In this document: one piece after another, positions 6,637 through 12,695 of the stretch
How positions within the stretch are numbered: position 1 is the stretch's first letter
Layout of the letters: each line of letters begins with the position of its first letter
Assembly (NCBI GenBank): GCA_964625745.1
Contig: CAZVCJ010000113.1
Span: 1 to 12,967 of the forward strand
DNA length: 12,967 nucleotides
DNA from: CAZVCJ01 sp964625745
GTDB taxonomy: Bacteria; Chloroflexota; Anaerolineae; VGOG01
Direction of reading: 5' to 3'
The notes under the pieces: generated by a model
Told to the model about the DNA's origin: nothing
Seen by the model: only the letters and a program-made list of their open reading frames with translations
Databases searched by the model: none
Translations under genes and position numbers: made by a program

Positions 6637-6718
6637 CGAGTTGATGAGGAACGAGGTAACGAGGGCCTCGTTACTCGTTACTTGTTGCCTCGTTGTCTCG
6701 TTGACTCGTTGCCTCGCC
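6632..6718. repeat. CTCGTTAC octamer array in inverted arrangement between uxaE and galU
   Basis: The first part reads in GTAACGAG orientation and the second in CTCGTTAC/CTCGTTGA orientation. At the switch, bases 6650-6664 pair with 6666-6679 (14 pairs with one bulge), so the transcript can fold a strong hairpin directly after the uxaE stop. No T-run follows, so it looks like an mRNA structural or processing element and not an intrinsic terminator. The unit is shared with 3507-3545. Confidence 0.8.
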
Positions 6719-6744
6719 TCCAACCTCCAAAAAGGAGATCGCCC

Positions 6745-7647
6745 ATGACTCAACCAATAACCAAAGCCATCGTCCCAGCCGCCGGGCTGGGCACACGACT
6801 CTTGCCGGCCACCAAGTCGCAGCCCAAGGAGATGCTGCCCGTGGGGCGCAAGCCGATACTTCAGCACGTGGTGGAGGAGTTGCAGGCTGCTGCCCTGCGC
6901 CAGATTCTCATCATCACCGGACGCCGCAAACGGGTTATCGAAGACCACTTCGATGCCGACCCCCAGCTCGTGGCCGCGCTGAAACAGGCTGGCAATGAGG
7001 CCATGCTGGCGGACCTGGACTATATCGAGGGAAAGTCGCGCTTTTTCTACACCCGGCAGAGCGCACCCAAGGGGCTGGGGGACGCGGTTTCGCTGGGCTC
7101 CGATTTCGTGGACAGCGACGACTGCGTGGTGGCCCTGGGGGATTCCCTGATCGCCGCCGAGGATCCCGCTTCCTTGCTACAAGCGATGATGAAGGCCCAC
7201 CGTCAACTGAAAGCGGCGGCCATCGTAGCCGTGGAGAAGGTTCCTCTGGAAGATGCCTTTCGTTACGGCATCGTCAGCATCAACGGCGCTGAGCCTCCCC
7301 CCGGCGAGCCAGTGGCCATGACCGACATCATCGAGAAGCCAGCTTGGGGCACCGCTCCAACTACCCTGGCTGTGGCCGCGCGCTACGTCTTCAGCCCGGC
7401 CATCTTCGAAGCTCTCGCTCGCACGTTGCCCGACGAGCGGGGAGAGATCCAACTGACCGACGCTATCCGATTGCTGATCCATAAGGGAGAGCCGATTTAC
7501 GCCTGGCTTCTCCCTCCGGGGCAGCGTCGCTACGACGTGGGCAATTTCGAGAGCTATTTTCAAGCCTTCATTGACTTCGCCCTGGCCGACGAACGGTACG
7601 GCTACCTGGTCCGAAAATACATCAAGGCCAAAGCCTATGAGCTCTGA
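6745..7647 (+). CDS. galU: UTP--glucose-1-phosphate (sugar-1-phosphate) uridylyltransferase GalU
   Basis: A 300-residue nucleotidyltransferase forming UDP-glucose, or another UDP-sugar, from sugar 1-phosphate and UTP. The signature is at the N-terminus: KAIVPAAGLGTRLLPATKSQ (7-26) followed by PKEMLPVGRKPILQHVVEE. Further blocks are APKGLGDAV, VVALGDSLI at the metal-site strand, DIIEKPAWGTAP and the C-terminal YDVGNFESYFQAFIDFAL. Length is normal for GalU. I start at ATG 6745 because AAAGGAG (6731-6737) sits 7 bases upstream; longer in-frame readings would translate the repeat. The last 11 bases overlap the following kinase gene, so the two are translationally coupled. Placement inside a uronate operon beside a glucuronokinase-like protein suggests it may act on glucuronate 1-phosphate as well as, or instead of, glucose 1-phosphate; that is inference. 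Confidence 0.88.
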   Translation: MTQPITKAIVPAAGLGTRLLPATKSQPKEMLPVGRKPILQHVVEELQAAALRQILIITGRRKRVIEDHFDADPQLVAALKQAGNEAMLADLDYIEGKSRFFYTRQSAPKGLGDAVSLGSDFVDSDDCVVALGDSLIAAEDPASLLQAMMKAHRQLKAAAIVAVEKVPLEDAFRYGIVSINGAEPPPGEPVAMTDIIEKPAWGTAPTTLAVAARYVFSPAIFEALARTLPDERGEIQLTDAIRLLIHKGEPIYAWLLPPGQRRYDVGNFESYFQAFIDFALADERYGYLVRKYIKAKAYEL

Positions 7648-8656
7648 TCAGCGTCAAGCGGAAGCCGTGGTCTGCTCTGCGCCCGGACGGGCTGGGATCA
7701 TTGGCAATCCGACCGACATGTACGGCGGGGCGGTTCTTTCGTGTTCGGTGGGGATGCGGGCGCGCGTGACCGTGACGCCTGCCTCGGAACTCGTGCTGGA
7801 AACGGGTGGGCAAGAATGTCGGATCGCCAGTCGAGATGACCTGCGTCCCCGGCGCGACCACTTCGACCTGGCGCGGGCTATCCTCGACTACATGCGCCTG
7901 CCGCCGCTGAAATGTCGCGTGCGCTACGAAAGCGAGGTCCCCTTGCGCAGCGGCCTTTCGGGATCCACAGCGCTGGTGGTGGCCTTGCTGCGAGCCTTGC
8001 TGGCCTGGCAGGGGGAGTATCCCAACCTTTACCAACTGGCCGAGCGGGCCCGCTACATCGAGTTGAATTATCTCAAAGTCGTGTGCGGCTATCAGGATGC
8101 TTACATGTGCACTTTTGGTGGCCTGAACTACATGGACTTCGGGGGCAAACAATTCTACCGCCATGCCGAGGCAGAACTCTTCGCCACCGTCGAGCCGTTA
8201 GCGGACTACGTTCGAGAGCTGCCCCTGGTGCTGGGCTTCACCGGCGTGCTGCATGACTCCGGTCAGGTGCACAAGCCGCTCCGCGAGCGCTGGCTGGAGG
8301 GAGAGTCGGCCGTGGTGGAGGGCTACAGGCGGATGACCGAAATCGCTCGCATGGGCAAGAAGGCGCTTCTCACGGCCAACTGGCCGCTGTTGGGTCGCTT
8401 GATGAACGAGAATCACGTCATCCAGCGCGACCTGGGTGGATCTGGCGAGTCGAATGAGAGGCTGATCGCTACGGCGTTGGAAGCCGGCGCGCTGGGGGCC
8501 AAGCTGGCTGGCGCGGGGCACGGTGGGACCATCATCGCCCTCTGGCCCTGGCCGGACACCACGCGGCTGGAGGAAGCCCTTCGCGAGGCAGGCGCATCGG
8601 AGATCTACTGCCTCCAAATGGCGCCGGGGGTAACGATTGAGAAGGATGAAAAATGA
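7637..8656 (+). CDS. GHMP-family sugar kinase, glucuronokinase-like
   Basis: A 339-residue kinase with all three GHMP motifs: APGRAGIIGNPTDMYGG (15-31), the ATP-binding loop PLRSGLSGSTALVVALL (102-118) and LAGAGHGGTIIAL (290-302). The block around VVCGYQDAYMCTFGGLNYMDF (148-168) resembles plant glucuronokinases and HddA-type heptose kinases, where a similar stretch with a QD pair and a GG...MDF end occurs. GNPTD in motif 1 is also close to the GNPSD of glucuronokinases. Such enzymes phosphorylate the anomeric hydroxyl. The start is ATG 7637, inside the end of galU, and the stop overlaps the start of kduD (ATGA), so it is tightly bound into the operon. Likely substrate, by context, is free glucuronate or galacturonate. 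Family sure, substrate inferred. Confidence 0.82.
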   Translation: MSSDQRQAEAVVCSAPGRAGIIGNPTDMYGGAVLSCSVGMRARVTVTPASELVLETGGQECRIASRDDLRPRRDHFDLARAILDYMRLPPLKCRVRYESEVPLRSGLSGSTALVVALLRALLAWQGEYPNLYQLAERARYIELNYLKVVCGYQDAYMCTFGGLNYMDFGGKQFYRHAEAELFATVEPLADYVRELPLVLGFTGVLHDSGQVHKPLRERWLEGESAVVEGYRRMTEIARMGKKALLTANWPLLGRLMNENHVIQRDLGGSGESNERLIATALEAGALGAKLAGAGHGGTIIALWPWPDTTRLEEALREAGASEIYCLQMAPGVTIEKDEK

Positions 8657-9396
8657 GCCACTTGTTTTCGGTCGAGGGTAAGAAGGCCCTGGTCACCGGT
8701 GGCAGCGCGGGGCTGGGACGCGCCATGGCCGAGGCGCTGGCGGAAGGCAGTGCGCAAGTAGCGATTGTGGGGCGGTCGGAGCGGGTCTTCGACGCAGCCG
8801 AGGAGATAGGTGCAGTCCCGATACAGGCGGACCTGGCCAACAGAGTGCAGGCGCTGGCTGTGGTGGATCGCGCCGTGGAAGCGTTGGGCGGGCTGGACAT
8901 CTTGGCGAACAACGCTGGCGTCCAGTGCCGCCACCCTGCAGAGGAGTTCCCCCTCGAAGATTGGGACCATGTATTGGCGGTCAACCTGGACGCGGTCTGG
9001 ATTCTGGCACAGGCTGCTGGCCGGTATATGTTGAAGCAGGGCCACGGCAAAATCATCAACGTGGCCTCTGCGAACAGCTTCATCGGGGGGATCACGATTC
9101 CAGCCTACGCTGCCAGCAAAGGGGGCGTGGCCCAATTGACCAAGGCCCTCAGCAACGAGTGGGCTGGGCGTGGGATCAACGTCAATGCCATCGCCCCCGG
9201 CTACATGGCCACCGAGATGACTGAGGCCCTGGTGGGCAATCCCGATCGGGAGCCTCTCATCCTGGCCCGCATCCCTGCTAGCCGGTGGGGCGCGCCCGAC
9301 GATCTAAAAGGCGTGGTGCTTTTCCTGGCCTCGGCTGCCTCTGACTACGTGCACGGGGCCATCATCCCGGTAGACGGTGGCTTTCTGGGACGATAG
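8653..9396 (+). CDS. kduD: 2-dehydro-3-deoxy-D-gluconate 5-dehydrogenase KduD (SDR)
   Basis: A 247-residue classical short-chain dehydrogenase. It reduces 2,5-diketo-3-deoxygluconate to 2-keto-3-deoxygluconate (KDG) in breakdown of unsaturated uronates from pectin or glycosaminoglycans. Visible features are TGGSAGLG (15-22) for cofactor binding, NNAG (86-89), the catalytic S139-Y152-K156 set with YAASK at 152-156, and the C-terminal PVDGGFLGR. The N-terminus (FSVEGKKALVTGG) and NVASANSFIGGITIPAY are typical of KduD. Length fits the family (about 250). It overlaps the kinase stop by ATGA with GAAGGATG just upstream. KduI, which makes its substrate, is not in the window. A related SDR such as gluconate 5-dehydrogenase is the main alternative. 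Confidence 0.82.
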   Translation: MSHLFSVEGKKALVTGGSAGLGRAMAEALAEGSAQVAIVGRSERVFDAAEEIGAVPIQADLANRVQALAVVDRAVEALGGLDILANNAGVQCRHPAEEFPLEDWDHVLAVNLDAVWILAQAAGRYMLKQGHGKIINVASANSFIGGITIPAYAASKGGVAQLTKALSNEWAGRGINVNAIAPGYMATEMTEALVGNPDREPLILARIPASRWGAPDDLKGVVLFLASAASDYVHGAIIPVDGGFLGR

Positions 9397-9400
9397 AACC

Positions 9401-9431
9401 ACGCAACACGCAACACGCAGCACACAACACG
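9401..9431. repeat. ACGCAAC heptamer tandem repeat between kduD and uxuB
   Basis: Four 7-base units, ACGCAAC, ACGCAAC, ACGCAGC, ACACAAC, and the start of a fifth (ACG) fill the short spacer right up to the AGGAGG ribosome-binding site (9436-9441) of the next gene. Confidence 0.85.
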
Positions 9432-9445
9432 TTCGAGGAGGCAAA

Positions 9446-10279
9446 ATGGCCAACGAATATCTGGAGAGCCTTTTCAAGTTATCAGGGAAGGTGGGCGTCG
9501 TCACCGGCGGTGGTGGAGTGCTGTGCGGGGCGATGAGCCGGGCACTGGGCCAAGTTGGGGTCAAGGTGGCCGTGTTGGACCTGATCCCGGAGGCTGCGCA
9601 GAAAGTGGCCGATGACGTCGTGGCCGCCGGTGGCGAAGCCGTCGCGGTGCGATGCGACGTGCTCGACAAGGCCAGTCTGGAGGCCGCTCGTGACGCTGTG
9701 CTGGATCGGTTTAACCGGGTGGACATCCTGATCAACGGCGCAGGCGGCAACAAGAAGCAGGCCACTACCTCGCCCGACCTGTCCTTCTTCGACCTGCCCG
9801 CCGAGGCGGTGCAGTGGGTGTTCAATCTCAACTTCATCGGCACGCTGCTGCCTTGCCAGGTGTTCGGCAGAGTGATGGCCGACCAAGGGGAGGGGATCAT
9901 CCTCAACACCTCGTCCATGAACGCCTTCCGCCCATTGACCCGCATCCCGGCCTATTCCGCGGCCAAGGCGGCGGTGAGCAATTTCACCCAGTGGCTGGCG
10001 GTGCATATATCGCAGGAGTACTCGCCCAACATCCGGGTCAACGCTATTGCCCCCGGCTTCTTCCTCACCGAGCAGAACCGCTTCCTCCTCACCGACGAGG
10101 GGACAGGCGAGTTGACGCCTCGCGGACGGACGATCATTGATCACACTCCAATGGCCCGCTTCGGCGATCCGGAGGACCTCATCGGCACAGTGCTGTGGCT
10201 GCTTTCACCTGGCGCGGCCTTTGTGCACGGGGTGGTGGTGCCGGTGGATGGGGGGTTCAGTGCGTTCAGTGGGGTGTGA
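9446..10279 (+). CDS. uxuB: Fructuronate reductase / D-mannonate oxidoreductase, SDR (Bacillus UxuB type)
   Basis: A 277-residue SDR reducing D-fructuronate to D-mannonate with NAD(P)H, the step after UxaC and UxaE. It is the short-chain type known from Bacillus (about 278 residues), unrelated to the long-chain E. coli UxuB. Characteristic stretches are VVTGGGGVLCGAM (18-30), ILINGAGGNKKQATT (94-108), the catalytic region ILNTSSMNAFRPLTRIPAYSAAK (152-174) with Y170 and K174, IRVNAIAPGFFLTEQNR (196-212), and the end VVPVDGGFSAFSGV. I start at ATG 9446 because AGGAGG lies four bases upstream; a longer in-frame reading from 9377 would overlap kduD and translate the repeat. Mannonate dehydratase (UxuA) is not seen here and must be encoded elsewhere. 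Confidence 0.88.
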   Translation: MANEYLESLFKLSGKVGVVTGGGGVLCGAMSRALGQVGVKVAVLDLIPEAAQKVADDVVAAGGEAVAVRCDVLDKASLEAARDAVLDRFNRVDILINGAGGNKKQATTSPDLSFFDLPAEAVQWVFNLNFIGTLLPCQVFGRVMADQGEGIILNTSSMNAFRPLTRIPAYSAAKAAVSNFTQWLAVHISQEYSPNIRVNAIAPGFFLTEQNRFLLTDEGTGELTPRGRTIIDHTPMARFGDPEDLIGTVLWLLSPGAAFVHGVVVPVDGGFSAFSGV

Positions 10280-10331
10280 GCAAATGAGCAGATCCACAAA
10301 TCAGCAAATCGGCAAATCGCAAATCAGCAAG
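10278..10331. repeat. CAGCAAAT octamer tandem repeat spanning the uxuB/Fe-S gene junction
   Basis: Units read GAGCAAAT, GAGCAGAT, CCACAAAT, CAGCAAAT, CGGCAAAT, a 7-base CGCAAAT, then CAGCAAG. The uxuB stop (TGA 10277-10279) and the next start (ATG 10284-10286) both fall in or touch the first two units. The remainder encodes the first 16 or so residues of the Fe-S protein, which are polar and low-complexity. Confidence 0.85.
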
Positions 10332-11144
10332 AAGGAGATTGAACGGGAGTTCCGTTTGCTGTGCGAGCAGGTCGGCCGGCGGGGGGTGATCGGCTTCACC
10401 TCTGTCGAGGGAGTGAGGCTACTGCCGGAACAGGCGGCGTATTTGCAGCGCAAGCTGGACGGGCTGGGAGAGTGGCCTGTGGTGAGCGCAGCCGAACCAT
10501 CGGACATCACCGCCGTCTCCATTGGCCTGCTGTATCACGAAGCGGAGATACTGGCCATCCCTGCTGGCTGGGTGAGTAAGCCGGCCGAGGATGGTAGCTG
10601 GAACCAGTACGCTCGCGCCTACACGGAGTTGAACCGGCTGCTCACCGGCATCGCCAGCCAGTTAGCGGAGCGGTTTGGGGGCGTGGCCGAGGGGGCCACG
10701 CTCGAAGGCTGGGTGGATCAGGTAAAGCACGTCAATGACTACTTCCCCCACTGCGTCTCCCACCGCGCCTTTGCCGAGGCGGCGAGGGTGGGCTGGCGGG
10801 GGAGGAGTGGCCTGGTGGTCACGCCCGAGGCCGGCCCCGCCCTGCGCTTTGCCACGGTGTTTATCCCCCAGCGGCTCTCTCCGGACAGCAGACACTTACC
10901 TGACTGCGGCGATTGCCACGCCTGCCTGGAGGTATGTCCCCTTCTGCGCCCGGAGGAGGGCTACCGCGAGAGATGCCGCCGTCGGCTGAAGGCGCTGGGC
11001 CTGGAGGACGAAGTGTGCGGCATCTGCGTGCGGGTGTGCTGGGAAGCGGTTATTCCTTCAAGAACAGTTCGATCACCGGCACCGCCACGGGTGGCTTCTG
11101 AACCGGCAGCTCGAGCGTCAGTGTGCCCGGCGTGCCTCTCATAA
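10284..11144 (+). CDS. QueG-like double [4Fe-4S] cluster protein
   Basis: A 286-residue protein resembling epoxyqueuosine reductase and related reductases. RAFAEAARVGWRGRSGLVVTP (161-181) matches the GLGW-G+ segment of QueG-type proteins. It is followed by ferredoxin-like cysteines C208, C211, C214, C218 and then C231, C245, C248, C252, enough for two [4Fe-4S] clusters. The Asp expected before the GW segment in true QueG is not obvious, so queuosine maturation is doubtful and an electron-transfer or reductive-dehalogenase-like role is open. The Pro normally after the last cluster cysteine is Trp. The start at 10284 lies in a tandem repeat and the first 16 residues are probably not functional. 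Residues beyond about 255 lie antisense to the fucosidase gene and look like read-through past a lost stop. Confidence 0.6.
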   Translation: MSRSTNQQIGKSQISKKEIEREFRLLCEQVGRRGVIGFTSVEGVRLLPEQAAYLQRKLDGLGEWPVVSAAEPSDITAVSIGLLYHEAEILAIPAGWVSKPAEDGSWNQYARAYTELNRLLTGIASQLAERFGGVAEGATLEGWVDQVKHVNDYFPHCVSHRAFAEAARVGWRGRSGLVVTPEAGPALRFATVFIPQRLSPDSRHLPDCGDCHACLEVCPLLRPEEGYRERCRRRLKALGLEDEVCGICVRVCWEAVIPSRTVRSPAPPRVASEPAARASVCPACLS

Positions 11145-12366
11145 AAATAAGGCTGGCTTCCTGGCTCGGGTCAAGGACGTGCATTTTGATCTCCGATCCA
11201 TCGTTGAGCAGTTGCGCATATTCGACCCTGTCTGCCAGGCCGTCGAGGTGGACATGGCGGAACGGCCACGAGAACAGGTGCAGGTACAGGCGGTTGCCGT
11301 CCCTTCGACTACGCTCAGGGCCAGTCTGCGTGTAGCGGCAACCGGGCGGCGGGGTGAAGTCACTGGCGGTGCATCTGTAGACCGAGCGGTCGTGCAACCG
11401 CATCCACTCGCCGATGCCGCGCAGCCGTTCAATCGCCCTGGGCTCAAACTCGCCGCGCGCGTTCGGCCCGACGTTGAGCAGCAGGTTGCCGCCCTTCGAC
11501 ACTGTGTCCACCAGCATCTGCACGAGCATCTCCACCGGCTTCCAGTCTAGGTTATCGCGGTCGTAGCCCCAACTGCCGTTGAGTGTCTGGCACGCCTCCC
11601 ACACAACTGGCTTGCCACCCACCTCCATCCAGCCGCGCGGCTGGTACTGCTCGGGCGTCTTGAAGTCGCCGCCGATTTCCATCCGATCATTGACGATGAT
11701 GCCCGGCTGGAGCTCGCGCACCATCGCCATCAATTCCTCCGACCGCCAGTCGTCTTTGCCCCTGCCCTTTGACCAGCCCCAATCCCGCTCCGAGTAGGAG
11801 AAGTCGAACCACATAATGTCTATCTTGCCGAACTGCGTCAGCAACTCGCGGGCCTGCCCGTGCAAGTACTCGGCGTACTTACGGATGTCGCGGTGCTTCT
11901 GCGCTTCGCGGAACGCTACGTCGTCGCGCATGGGATGTAGCCCGTCAATGGGGAACTCGGGGTGGTGCCAGTCAAGCAGGGAATGGTAGAAGCCTACCTT
12001 GAAGCCCTCCGCGCGGAATGTCTCCACCATGGGCCTGAGCAGGTCTTTCCCCCACGGCGTGTTCGTGGCCTTGTAGTCGGTCAACGCCGAGTCCCACAGA
12101 CAGAAGCCGTCGTGGTGCTTGGAGGTGACGACGAGGTATTTCATTCCCGCATTCTTCGCCTCGCGCGCCCACACGGTGGGGTCGTAGAGATCGGGGTAGA
12201 AGTGGTCGAAATACTTCTGGTAGTCCTCGTCGCAGATGCGCTCGCGGTTCTTCACCCACTCGTGCCGCGCCGGCAGGGCATAGATGCCCCAGTGGATGAA
12301 CAGACCGAAGCGATCGTGGACGAACCAACTGGTATCGCCGATAGTAGGTTCTGGATGTTTGGGCAT
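11050..12366 (-). CDS. Alpha-L-fucosidase (GH29)
   Basis: A 438-residue retaining glycosidase releasing alpha-linked L-fucose. The GH29 landmarks are RFGLFIHWGIYALP (19-32), KYLVVTSKHHDGFCLWDS (76-93), GFYHSLLDWHHPEFP (125-139), GKIDIMWFDFSYSE (180-193) with D188 at the nucleophile position, and KGGNLLLNVGPNARGE (291-306). A C-terminal beta-sandwich follows. There is no signal peptide, so it is likely cytoplasmic and acts on imported oligosaccharides. Start ATG at 12366-12364 is preceded by AAAGGAG with 7-base spacing. Residues 349-356 (GPERSRRD) are encoded by a foreign-looking repeat in the sandwich domain. The gene converges on the Fe-S gene with about 95 bases of overlap, and no terminator is visible between them. 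The acid/base residue cannot be assigned by eye. Confidence 0.92.
   Translation of the reverse strand: MPKHPEPTIGDTSWFVHDRFGLFIHWGIYALPARHEWVKNRERICDEDYQKYFDHFYPDLYDPTVWAREAKNAGMKYLVVTSKHHDGFCLWDSALTDYKATNTPWGKDLLRPMVETFRAEGFKVGFYHSLLDWHHPEFPIDGLHPMRDDVAFREAQKHRDIRKYAEYLHGQARELLTQFGKIDIMWFDFSYSERDWGWSKGRGKDDWRSEELMAMVRELQPGIIVNDRMEIGGDFKTPEQYQPRGWMEVGGKPVVWEACQTLNGSWGYDRDNLDWKPVEMLVQMLVDTVSKGGNLLLNVGPNARGEFEPRAIERLRGIGEWMRLHDRSVYRCTASDFTPPPGCRYTQTGPERSRRDGNRLYLHLFSWPFRHVHLDGLADRVEYAQLLNDGSEIKMHVLDPSQEASLIFMRGTPGTLTLELPVQKPPVAVPVIELFLKE
11301..11322. repeat. CCCTTCGACTACGCTCAGGG repeat inserted in frame in the fucosidase
   Basis: This 20-base sequence plus CC matches, from general knowledge, a short dispersed repeat family common in Chloroflexota and other environmental genomes (cores such as CCCTTCGACTACGCTCAGGG). 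On the minus strand it encodes GPERSRRD between two segments that would otherwise join naturally (CRYTQ and DGNRLYLHLF). Confidence 0.65.
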
Positions 12367-12373
12367 GATCAGA

Positions 12374-12429
12374 CTCCTTTCTCATTTGCTTGTTCTCACT
12401 ATTATCCCACAATTTGCCCCAAAAGTGAA
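12374..12429 (-). promoter_or_regulatory. Promoter and ribosome-binding site for the fucosidase gene
   Basis: On the minus strand TTCACT (12429-12424) and GATAAT (12406-12401) are spaced by 17 bases. A leader of about 28 bases contains AAAGGAG (12380-12374), seven bases before the ATG. The -35 box matches the consensus in four of six positions, the -10 box in five. Confidence 0.5.
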
Positions 12430-12445
12430 ATACACCTTTTCTGAC

Positions 12446-12474
12446 TTGACAGACCCTGAAAAACGTACTATGCT
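12446..12474 (+). promoter_or_regulatory. Sigma70-type promoter for the LacI remnant/GH31 unit
   Basis: A consensus TTGACA (12446-12451), a 17-base spacer and TATGCT (12469-12474) predict a start near 12481, immediately before a perfect operator palindrome. TACTAT at 12466 is an alternative -10 with poor spacing. Confidence 0.65.
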
Positions 12475-12482
12475 ATGCATTG

Positions 12483-12496
12483 TCGAAGCGCTTCGA
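12483..12496. promoter_or_regulatory. LacI/GalR-family operator
   Basis: TCGAAGCGCTTCGA is a perfect 14-bp palindrome with the central CG step and AAGCGCTT core typical of LacI/GalR-family operators (compare GAAAGCGCTTTC-type sites). CATT and AATG flank it with a one-base offset. It starts at the predicted transcription start, an effective repression position, and lies between the divergent GH29 and GH31 genes. Confidence 0.7.
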
Positions 12497-12645
12497 TGAA
12501 TGATGTCTTTTATGATATCTCCCAATTGATCCAGCAACTGGAGGCACAAGAACAGAGCGCACTGCAAGTGTTGTTGCCGTGTCGCCTCGTCGTGCACGGC
12601 AGTTCTGGCCCTTGCCGACGGGACGCCGGTGCGCCAGGCCAGTGA
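12496..12645 (+). pseudogene. Collapsed LacI-family regulator remnant (49 codons)
   Basis: An open frame from ATG 12496 to TGA 12645, too short for a working regulator. Residues 11-40, with QVLLPCRLVVHGSSGP at 24-39, resemble the C-terminal end of LacI/GalR repressors, where a helix is followed by a (V/L)LLPT-LVVR-S strand. The first residues (VFYDIS) recall the TIYDIA start of the LacI DNA-binding domain. The simplest reading is a gene that lost about 300 internal codons and kept both ends. It sits directly on a LacI-type operator, where an autoregulated repressor would start. An upstream in-frame ATG at 12475 is inside the promoter. No Shine-Dalgarno precedes either start. The similarity is by eye, so a chance short frame cannot be excluded. 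Confidence 0.45.
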
Positions 12646-12695
12646 ACGTGTGAGGGGGGAACCTACACTATCCAGAAAGCAAAGGAGATGTTTCT

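Noticed and set aside
6650..6679. Intrinsic terminator between uxaE and galU
   Set aside because: The hairpin is strong but no T-run follows it, and galU continues the same operon.
6682..6744. Longer N-terminus of GalU
   Set aside because: The extra residues derive from the CTCGTT repeat, and AAAGGAG precedes ATG 6745 with correct spacing.
9377..9445. Longer N-terminus of UxuB from an upstream start
   Set aside because: It would overlap kduD and translate the ACGCAAC repeat, while AGGAGG directly precedes ATG 9446 and gives the family length of about 278 residues.
12382..12597. Minus-strand open frame across the divergent promoter region
   Set aside because: It would run through two promoters and the operator and has no recognisable similarity.
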